Assembly (NCBI GenBank): GCA_024278215.1
Contig: JAJRTR010000081.1
Span: forward strand, 1-18,525
Direction: 5' to 3'
From: a bacterium
GTDB lineage: Bacteria > UBP15 > UBA6099 > JAJRTR01
Length of the DNA: 18,525 nt
A program made the position numbers and the translations under genes. Positions 11,897-18,525 of this stretch are shown here, piece after piece. A model generated the notes under the pieces. That model searched no databases. It was given only the letters and a program-made list of their open reading frames with translations, and was not told where the DNA came from. Positions within the stretch are counted from its first letter, which is position 1, and the number at the start of each line of letters is the position of its first letter.

Positions 11897-14800
11897 TCAG
11901 AAGTCGGCCCTGAATGTGCTTTCAAACAGGTGGCCGGTGTAATCACGGTCGTTGTCATCCGCTTTTCGGAATCTCGACATCCTGTAAAACAGGTTCAGTG
12001 AAATAATTTCAGTTAGTTTCAACTCGGAGCCGAGTTCGAGCGCCGAGTTGTCTTCGTTCAGGCTTCCGCTCCTGGAGACCTTCTGAAATGAAAACCACTG
12101 CGACAATTTTTCGCTAGGGATTCTGCCAATGCGTGTATTTATGGTATTTGTGTCATAACCGGAGGACCTCGACGATGAGTACGACTCGTTTTTCAGTTGC
12201 GCCGAGTAGTTCCATACGGGGCTCGGATTGTAACCGGCGACAATATTCCAGTTTTTGTTCGACGATGTGCTGTTTCCACTCAGATTGAACGTGTCCCGGT
12301 CGCTCCTGACGAGTGTGAAGGTGAGGTGATAGGGTCTGCCCGGCGGTCTGTAGTCGAATTTATAACGCTTTATTTTACTCTCGGTGCGCGAGTCGTCGCC
12401 GGTGAAAGAATCAGACACTGTAAATATCGGCATAAAAGTGAGGGCTTTGGTAAGGGCATAGCCGAATGTGTATGTCTCGGTTTTCGAACCGGACGACGGG
12501 CCTGTGATGCTTGGCCGGTCCTGTTGACTGTAACTGTATGAAAGCGCCTGTACTCTTCCGGTCGGCCTGGTGCTGATGGAAACTCTTGACGAATGAATAA
12601 CGCGATCATTCACAGCCGGTCTCGTGTCGCTCGTGTTCTGATCGTCGATGTCCACTTTCACCATGACCATTTCGTGCGGTCGCCAGCCGACACCTATCTT
12701 CTGCGACCTGTTCGTATTCGTATATGTCTCACCGCCGCTCGCCGTTTCGGTTTTACTTGTATCGAACATTGTTGTGAGCTTGAGATTCTTCGTCGGGCTG
12801 TAGTTGAATCCGATCTTTCTGCTCGTGTTTTTGCGCCCTGTATTTGTCTTCACATTATCGGTCTGTTTCATGCCGGTATAACCGATAGTCAGGTCGGCTT
12901 TTTTCAGCATCGGCACAGGGATCGCCGCATTGAGCCCTTTCTTTGTTTCCGATGTATCCGCCCTGCGAGGCGAATAGTCGTCGAACCGGTCTCTCGTTTC
13001 ATAAGTTACCGCAAGCGTTTTGAAGAAGGAATTGCTGAACGTCAGTTTATGTTTCTGCTGTTTTGATCTTGTATTGTGAAGTTCGAAAAGGTCCTGCGCG
13101 GTATCGACATCGACATAATCGGACTTGAGTGTCAGGTTGCTGAGAATCTTCCGGCTGATCCCGATAGTGAGTTTACCTGTTTCGAGATTGCTCTCGCCAC
13201 CGATGGGCGTAAAGAATGTGTCGCCGTTCCACACGCTGAGGTTCACGCTGGTTTTACTTCCACTGTATGCCGCGTTCATCTGAACGACATTCCCGCTCTC
13301 GACACCGATAAACGGGGGATAATACTGGTAGTCCGCGAGAATCACTGTGCCGGCCGGAATCAGAACCCGCATCGTCACCCTGCCCTGCGTGACCTCCAGA
13401 CTATAATCTGTGTTGAGTCTCAGGACAGAGTCGTCGGCAAGCCTGTCGTCGAAATACAGGATCACCGTGCCTGGCACAATATCCTGCTGACCGAGGTCGA
13501 ATGTGCAGGCCGCGGTATTGCCGGCCTCGGGAGTGCAGTCCAGGTCCGCCGACGCCGCATCACGAACCACTATATTCAAGTTGTTAATCGGTTTGGCCGA
13601 TATATCCGCATCGCTTCTTGCCGCCTCCAGCGCCACTTTCACTTTACCGCCGGGCTTAAACTCCATCCTGAAATCATCTACCGTATGATCGTAATCAGAT
13701 TCAAGCAGCGTGTCCGACGGATAAGAATACGCGTCGATACGGAGGTAATCATAAGTCTGGAATTCCGTGCTCGCGGCGTCGATGAACTCGACTCTGTTAA
13801 AATCCTCGTCGACTATGTAGTCAACACCGCGCGTTTTCTGAACACATAAGTTCAGGTCCTCGTCGGTACAGAAATAAACTTTTTCGGAGCCGTAATAAAT
13901 CGTACCGCTCATCTTTGTTGAATCGGGATAGGCGTAAGGTTGTCCGGATTCGTCATGAAAGAGGTTCACTTTCGTGTTGTATTCAGTGACTTCGCTCGGA
14001 TAGTAGAAATAAGTGATCCTGAAGGCGTCGCTTGCAGAGGATGTCGGCTCGGCGAGGAGAAACTCGAAGTTTGCATAATATTCCGCGATTTTTGCATTGC
14101 CGAGCAGAAAATTCGTGTCTCCCAACTCGGATAACATGTTATAATCCTGATTCGCTTCCAGCGTCACCCCGTTCTCGGTAATTATCTCGGAATCCTTTAC
14201 TATCAGGTCGCCGCTTTCGAGCCCGACAGACAATATCCTGGAGGAATCGAGCCCCGGTATCTCCTCCACAACTTTTTCACGCAGTTTCTGTGTCGACCTG
14301 TTCGCTGCCTTCACAAGATGCGAATAACCGTAAGACCACTTTCCGCTCCTCGTCTTCCTGTCGACGGCAAGACCTTTCAAGTCGCCCTCACTCAGCGAAC
14401 CGGTCAATCGTTGTTCATAAGTAATCGTTACAATATCGGTCGGCCCGAGAATATCGAGAAAAGAAATCTCACCGAGAAACTCGTCAAGAATATATTCATT
14501 AGCCGGAAGCACCCTGTCGTTGAGTTTGACGGCAGCTTTGTCTGCTATAATGTCTCTTGCGTTCAGATCATACGGGCCCTTGATATTCCTTCCCGTGAAG
14601 GAAGTTGTGCGCGTCTGGCTCTCGGACTTCGACATGAGAAACATAATATTGGTAAGGTCCGTGCTGTAATCGACCTGAAATCCGTTTGTCTTCTTTGCAA
14701 AAGGAGATAGTCTTCCGCCTTCAAACTTCGCCGTAAAGTCTCCATAAGTCGCACCGTAGTGACTGTGCTCCATGCGAAACATCATGTCACGATCCTGTCT

Positions 14801-17461
14801 CGGCATTTCATAAAATCTTCCGGAAAGTTTCGTATTGTCGCCAACTTCAGCGAATACGGAAAGATTAGTGCCCTGCTCAATACTTTCGGACTGGTGGGTT
14901 AATCCCTCGCGCGACAGAAACTCGCTCTCGCTACCGCCGGCTGCAAAAGTCCTGTACTTCAGATACCGGAAACCGGAAAGTGTAATATTATCATTTTTTT
15001 CTTTTTTAATTTTTGTGCCTGTGTTGTCGACAATCGAAGGGGAAGCGGGTGTTTGCGCCGCTGCTGCCAAAGGCAGAGTTGCTGTTGCGGATTCGGGCTT
15101 GGATTCTGGTGCCTGTGCAGGTGCGGGTCGAGTCGCTGTTTCATTCACAGTTGCAGATTCCTCAACTGTCTTTTTCGCTGTCGTCGCTTTCTTTTCAGGA
15201 GCAGGCGAAATCGGTTTTTGTGCTTTCTTAGTGAAAACAGATTCCTCATTTGCCGCCAGTGGGCCTGCCTCGGCAGTGGTTGTTTCAGGGGTATTTACAT
15301 CAGTTGTTTTTTCAACTTTTCTTTCTTTTGCGTACTCCTTATTCTCATCTGCGGTTTCGGACGGTGAAACTTTTCGCGGCGTTAATTCAGTTTTTTTTTC
15401 AACCGGCTGCTGTTGCTTTTCAGCGTCCTGCTTCTGTTCCTTCTTTTCCTCCGCAGGTTCCGTAGAAAAATGTTTTTCATACCATCGAAGGCCGGAATCA
15501 GGTGTCTTTCCCTCGACCGGTGTTTTCGGTGCTGTTTTCTCAGACTTTTCCTTACCCGCCATGTCGATGTCGTATATCAGCCATTCGATGCGTTCCTGAA
15601 AATCAAGTCCCTGCCTGTCCTCTCCCTGTTCAATTTCCTTTTCGCCGCCGAGTTCGCCGATCAGCCTGTCAACAGGACTTTCTTCCTGCTCTTCGCTTTC
15701 CTGTTTCTTGTCGTCCCCCGTAGCTTCCTCAACTTTTTTGTCAACCTTTTTCCTCACGACTTTCTTTTCCGGATTCTTTTTCTTCGCAGTCGTGGCGGGA
15801 ACGGCTTTTCGGAGTTCCTCTTTCTTCGCTGCCGGTGGAGTGTCCGCCTTTTTCTGTTCCGCATTTTTCGGTAACGGAGCAGGGGCGGCTTTTTCCGATT
15901 CAACTTTTTTCGCAGGAGGCAGCTTTTCAACTTTCTTAATTTCCGTCTTTTTAACGGGTGCGCGAGCGGCGGATTTCTTCCGCCTCTGTGATGTCTGCGC
16001 CTTTGTTGTTTTCGTAGTTTCAGTGATCTTTTCCGGTTCAGGCTCCTTTTTCTCCTGCACGGCAACTTTCGATGTCGTCTCTATCTCGATACTTGTTTTT
16101 TCAGTCTGCTGCCTTTTTACACCGTGCTTTGTTGCAGTCCGTTTTTTCACAGGAACCGGTACGCTTTCCTTTGCCGATGTTTCCTGTTTTTTTTCAGGAC
16201 TCTTTTCCACTTGCTCGATCTCTTGTTGTTTTTCAACCACAGACCGGGTTTCACTGCGCGGCAGAGCTTTCGTTTTTTCCGGCTTTTTTTGCGGCTCGAC
16301 CTTCTTTGTCGGCGCCTTCTTTTCTTCCGTTATCTCTTTATTCAGTTCCGAAGCGGCTTCCACTTTCTTTTTCTTTACAGGCTTCTTTTTTGTTTCAGTT
16401 TGTTGAGGCGGCGGCGGGCCTGGAACGGATTCGTCTTTAACATCGAGTTCATCCAGCAGCCTGTCCACACGCGGGAATTCTATACCCAACTCTTCAGCCG
16501 TCACATGAGGCGCTTCGTCGGATAGAAGCCTCTTTTCTTTTTTTACAACAGGTTTCGGGGCGGGCAAGTCTTTGTTTTTTACGACTGAATCAGGTTTCGG
16601 GGCCAGGGCGGGCTTAACAGCTTTTTTCACAACAGGAACCGCCTTCGGGATTGCCTTCGCGGGCTCTGACTTCTTTAGCCCTTTTTCTGTTTTCTTTTTC
16701 GATGGAGTTTCCTGTTTCTTCGGTTCAACTGTCTGAACAGTTCTGTTCGGCGGGGTCTTTTTTTTATGCTCGGTTTTTGCCGCGGCTTTGTTGACTACTG
16801 TTTTCGCTGGTGTTATTTTCTTCTTATCGCTTTGTTTTGCCTTTTTACCGGAAGGCTTCTTTTCGAGCACTTTCTTCGCTTTTTTCGTCTCGGATTTTTT
16901 TGCAAGTGTTTTCTTCGGTTGTTTTTTCTGTTTTTTCGGTGCGGCGTCTTTTTCGGAGCCACTTTTCCATTTATGTTCTTCTGCTTTTTCCTGCTCTTCT
17001 TTCTGCTGTTTCGCGATCTGTTCTTTCGCCGCGTCGAGCCAGGTTCTTGTTTTCCTCTTCTTCCACATTTTCTTAACAGCGTCATCAAGGCTCTGAAGAA
17101 GCTTGTCGACTTTCGGGAACTCGACATTGAGTTCTTTCGCAGTGTCGCCGGCGACAGAGTAGTCCACTTCGGGCTCGGCGGGTTTCTCTTCCGGTTCTTC
17201 CGCCGGAGAAGGAATAACTTCATCGAGGACATCTACAAGGTCGTCCACTTTATCGTCGAATGTTTCATCACCGACTGTACCCGCGTTAAGAGCATCGTCG
17301 ATTATTCCGATAAGTTCCTCGTAATCGACTTTCCGTTTATCTTTTTCGTAGTGTATTTTCGGTTTCACCGGCGCACCGGGCACATCGGCATACACAAAAA
17401 AACAGTCCAGATATAATATTGTTGCTATAATGAGAATTGATAGAAGTAAGTATTTACGCAT
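11897..17461 (-). CDS. Giant secreted protein: Lys/Pro/Glu-rich spacer plus outer-membrane beta-barrel
   Basis: I do not recognise this 1854-residue protein as a named family. It starts with a hydrophobic signal or anchor (MRKYLLLSILIIATILYLDC, then FFVYADVPG; LYLDC is not a good lipobox). Residues about 30-820 are low-complexity, rich in Lys, Glu, Pro, Ala and Thr, and probably unfolded. Within them the motif VD-x-L-[LIV]-x-x-L recurs at residues 72, 118, 332 and 597. From about residue 825 it turns into alternating-hydrophobic beta-strands with many aromatic and Thr/Ser residues, and it ends FESTFRADF, with the terminal Phe typical of outer-membrane barrels. Several segments repeat a pattern of the kind seen in SprA-like translocons. 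A periplasm-spanning outer-membrane protein is the best inference. There is no direct tie to flagella. Confidence 0.75.
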   Translation of the reverse strand: MRKYLLLSILIIATILYLDCFFVYADVPGAPVKPKIHYEKDKRKVDYEELIGIIDDALNAGTVGDETFDDKVDDLVDVLDEVIPSPAEEPEEKPAEPEVDYSVAGDTAKELNVEFPKVDKLLQSLDDAVKKMWKKRKTRTWLDAAKEQIAKQQKEEQEKAEEHKWKSGSEKDAAPKKQKKQPKKTLAKKSETKKAKKVLEKKPSGKKAKQSDKKKITPAKTVVNKAAAKTEHKKKTPPNRTVQTVEPKKQETPSKKKTEKGLKKSEPAKAIPKAVPVVKKAVKPALAPKPDSVVKNKDLPAPKPVVKKEKRLLSDEAPHVTAEELGIEFPRVDRLLDELDVKDESVPGPPPPQQTETKKKPVKKKKVEAASELNKEITEEKKAPTKKVEPQKKPEKTKALPRSETRSVVEKQQEIEQVEKSPEKKQETSAKESVPVPVKKRTATKHGVKRQQTEKTSIEIETTSKVAVQEKKEPEPEKITETTKTTKAQTSQRRKKSAARAPVKKTEIKKVEKLPPAKKVESEKAAPAPLPKNAEQKKADTPPAAKKEELRKAVPATTAKKKNPEKKVVRKKVDKKVEEATGDDKKQESEEQEESPVDRLIGELGGEKEIEQGEDRQGLDFQERIEWLIYDIDMAGKEKSEKTAPKTPVEGKTPDSGLRWYEKHFSTEPAEEKKEQKQDAEKQQQPVEKKTELTPRKVSPSETADENKEYAKERKVEKTTDVNTPETTTAEAGPLAANEESVFTKKAQKPISPAPEKKATTAKKTVEESATVNETATRPAPAQAPESKPESATATLPLAAAAQTPASPSIVDNTGTKIKKEKNDNITLSGFRYLKYRTFAAGGSESEFLSREGLTHQSESIEQGTNLSVFAEVGDNTKLSGRFYEMPRQDRDMMFRMEHSHYGATYGDFTAKFEGGRLSPFAKKTNGFQVDYSTDLTNIMFLMSKSESQTRTTSFTGRNIKGPYDLNARDIIADKAAVKLNDRVLPANEYILDEFLGEISFLDILGPTDIVTITYEQRLTGSLSEGDLKGLAVDRKTRSGKWSYGYSHLVKAANRSTQKLREKVVEEIPGLDSSRILSVGLESGDLIVKDSEIITENGVTLEANQDYNMLSELGDTNFLLGNAKIAEYYANFEFLLAEPTSSASDAFRITYFYYPSEVTEYNTKVNLFHDESGQPYAYPDSTKMSGTIYYGSEKVYFCTDEDLNLCVQKTRGVDYIVDEDFNRVEFIDAASTEFQTYDYLRIDAYSYPSDTLLESDYDHTVDDFRMEFKPGGKVKVALEAARSDADISAKPINNLNIVVRDAASADLDCTPEAGNTAACTFDLGQQDIVPGTVILYFDDRLADDSVLRLNTDYSLEVTQGRVTMRVLIPAGTVILADYQYYPPFIGVESGNVVQMNAAYSGSKTSVNLSVWNGDTFFTPIGGESNLETGKLTIGISRKILSNLTLKSDYVDVDTAQDLFELHNTRSKQQKHKLTFSNSFFKTLAVTYETRDRFDDYSPRRADTSETKKGLNAAIPVPMLKKADLTIGYTGMKQTDNVKTNTGRKNTSRKIGFNYSPTKNLKLTTMFDTSKTETASGGETYTNTNRSQKIGVGWRPHEMVMVKVDIDDQNTSDTRPAVNDRVIHSSRVSISTRPTGRVQALSYSYSQQDRPSITGPSSGSKTETYTFGYALTKALTFMPIFTVSDSFTGDDSRTESKIKRYKFDYRPPGRPYHLTFTLVRSDRDTFNLSGNSTSSNKNWNIVAGYNPSPVWNYSAQLKNESYSSSRSSGYDTNTINTRIGRIPSEKLSQWFSFQKVSRSGSLNEDNSALELGSELKLTEIISLNLFYRMSRFRKADDNDRDYTGHLFESTFRADF

Positions 17462-17530
17462 GTCTGTCTTTCTTCACATGGTGGCTGCAATGACCGCCGA
17501 CCCGGAATTGCCCCGCTGCCGCCCTGCCTG

Positions 17531-17536
17531 ATTATA
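17531..17536 (-). promoter_or_regulatory. Possible -10 box for the giant barrel gene
   Basis: Read on the minus strand this is TATAAT, about 70 bases before the start codon at 17461. No good -35 lies at 16-18 bases from it. The rest of the 241-base gap is AT-rich, with three copies of ATACAT at 17608-17631. No terminator for the upstream regulator gene was seen. Confidence 0.3.
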
Positions 17537-17702
17537 TATGAATAACATCCACATTTATTAGTCTATTTTGCAATTCTTAAATCAATACCGACAACCTCAA
17601 TGTTACAATACATTATTATACATTAATACATCTACGCTATGAAGTGTTTCCTGTGATCCTCTGAACGCGGTTCCGGCTTTGTCATAACAACAGGTTCTGT
17701 CA

Positions 17703-18525
17703 CTACGATATGCCGTACTGCTTAAGTTTGTAGAAAAGGCTGCGCCTGGATATGTTGAGAAGCCCGGCAGCTTTATCTTTATTGCCGCCTGTTTCCTTGA
17801 GCGCTTTCTCTATAAGCTGTTTTTCGACACTTCCGACAACCCTGTCGACGGCTGCTTTCATCGAAAAGCCGTCTTCTTTGACATCGCCGGAAAACAATGA
17901 TTCGGTATCGGGCTCTTTGCCTGTAACATAGTCAGGCAGGTCGGCAGGCGTGATCTCATTCCCGTTCGACATTAAAACACAGCGCTCGACGAGGTTGTGT
18001 AATTCACGAACATTGCCGGGCCAATCGTAATGGATCATGTAATTAACAGCTTCCGGCGTGAAGTGTTTCAGCGGCAGTTTATCATCCTTGCAAGTCAGAT
18101 CGAGGAAATGGCGCAGGAGAAGCGGTACGTCATCGCGCCTGTCCCTCAGAGGTGGCATCTGCACGGGAATCACATTCAGCCTGAAAAAAAGGTCCTTTCT
18201 GAATCTTCCATCATTTACAGCCGCCTCGAGGTCGACATTTGTCGCGGCGATAATCCTGACATCCACTATCCTTCTCCGGTTCTCACCGATTCGGCTCAAT
18301 TCGCCGTTTTCGAGGACTCTAAGCAGTTTTACCTGTATTTCTATCGGCAATTCGCCGACTTCGTCAAGGAATACCGTGCCGCCGTCAGCCTCCTCGAATC
18401 TTCCTTTTTTTGCGGATACGGCATCGGTGAAAGCGCCTTTTACGTGTCCGAACAACTCGCTCTCGAGCAGTGTGGGAGGGATCGCCGCGCAGTTTACAAC
18501 AACAAATGAACGTTCCCGCCGCCGG
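17703..18525 (-). CDS. Sigma-54-dependent activator (NtrC type), 5' end cut by window edge
   Basis: This is the central and C-terminal part of an enhancer-binding protein that uses ATP to open sigma-54 promoters. The frame is open to the window edge and reads FVVVNCAAIPPTLLESELFG before the GAFTDA loop (a common form of the sigma-54-contacting GAFTGA). Walker B is GGTVFLDEVGE. Further on come RFRKDLFFRLNVIPVQMPPL and WPGNVRELHNLVER (sensor 2). A Fis-type helix-turn-helix closes the protein (ALKETGGNKDKAAGLLNISR, then RSLFYKLKQYGIS). The Walker A and any receiver or sensory domain are outside the window. The ATG at 18455 is internal. The regulon is unknown; flagellar control is possible but unproven. 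Confidence 0.95.
   Translation of the reverse strand, partial: RRRERSFVVVNCAAIPPTLLESELFGHVKGAFTDAVSAKKGRFEEADGGTVFLDEVGELPIEIQVKLLRVLENGELSRIGENRRRIVDVRIIAATNVDLEAAVNDGRFRKDLFFRLNVIPVQMPPLRDRRDDVPLLLRHFLDLTCKDDKLPLKHFTPEAVNYMIHYDWPGNVRELHNLVERCVLMSNGNEITPADLPDYVTGKEPDTESLFSGDVKEDGFSMKAAVDRVVGSVEKQLIEKALKETGGNKDKAAGLLNISRRSLFYKLKQYGIS

Noticed and set aside
14835-16525. Several long plus-strand open frames rich in Phe, Ser and Cys
   Set aside because: They are antisense shadows of the Lys/Glu-rich codons in the giant minus-strand gene, with no ribosome sites and no family resemblance.
17439-17461. Lipoprotein signal on the giant barrel protein (LYLDC)
   Set aside because: Asp before the Cys does not fit the lipobox, and a good signal-peptidase-I site (VYA before DVPG) follows.
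18453-18455. ATG 18455 as the start of the sigma-54 activator
   Set aside because: The 23 codons upstream encode the conserved NCAAIP..LLESELFG block, so the gene continues beyond the window.
1-18525. CRISPR arrays, insertion sequences, rRNA or attachment sites
   Set aside because: No regularly spaced repeats, transposase frames, terminal repeats with target duplication or rRNA-like stretches were seen.

Overview
This window is most of the distal-rod, ring and filament part of a flagellar gene cluster from a Gram-negative (diderm) bacterium, followed by an unrelated convergent region. Three things point to a diderm: the P-ring and L-ring genes flgA, flgH and flgI; a very large outer-membrane-type beta-barrel protein that ends in phenylalanine; and signal peptides on the exported proteins. 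Base composition is moderate and gene spacing tight. I cannot name the species. The gene order joins a Gram-negative style run (flgG-flgA-flgH-flgI-flgJ) to the order known from Bacillus and relatives (flgN-flgK-flgL-fliW-csrA-flagellin). That suggests a deep-branching diderm lineage rather than a gammaproteobacterium.

Layout. Positions 1-5542 (+) hold the end of flgG, then flgA, flgH, flgI, a short flgJ, a CgeB-type glycosyltransferase and a flgN-like chaperone. The last three are joined by ATGA stop/start overlaps. Positions 5543-9560 (+) hold an unusually large flgK and then flgL. flgK is preceded by a sigma-28-type -10 box and flgL by a near-consensus sigma-28 promoter. Positions 9561-10486 (+) hold fliW and csrA, with a good sigma-70 promoter overlapping the end of flgL. 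Positions 10487-10851 are a long, strongly structured leader, and 10852-11712 encode a short flagellin that ends at a strong terminator (11812-11845). On the opposite strand, 17461-11897 encodes a single 1854-residue protein: signal peptide, about 800 residues of Lys/Pro/Glu/Ala-rich spacer, then about 1000 residues of beta-barrel. The window ends inside a sigma-54-dependent (NtrC-type) activator, also on the minus strand.

How the parts work together. FlgG, FlgH, FlgI, FlgA and FlgJ build the rod and its bushing. FlgN escorts FlgK and FlgL to the export gate, and these form the hook-filament junction. The last gene of the run encodes the filament protein. FliW and CsrA form the known flagellin-homeostasis switch, in which free flagellin binds FliW and releases CsrA to repress flagellin translation. 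The sequence supports this. The flagellin leader has a hairpin with GGA in its loop plus a GGA-containing Shine-Dalgarno, the two-site layout known for CsrA. A similar pair lies before fliW, which suggests feedback. The glycosyltransferase takes the place where flgM is often found and may modify flagellin.

The items most worth follow-up are the flagellin leader, the paired CsrA-like sites before fliW and flagellin, the operon-embedded glycosyltransferase, and the 1854-residue spacer-plus-barrel protein with its four repeated VD-LL-LD motifs.
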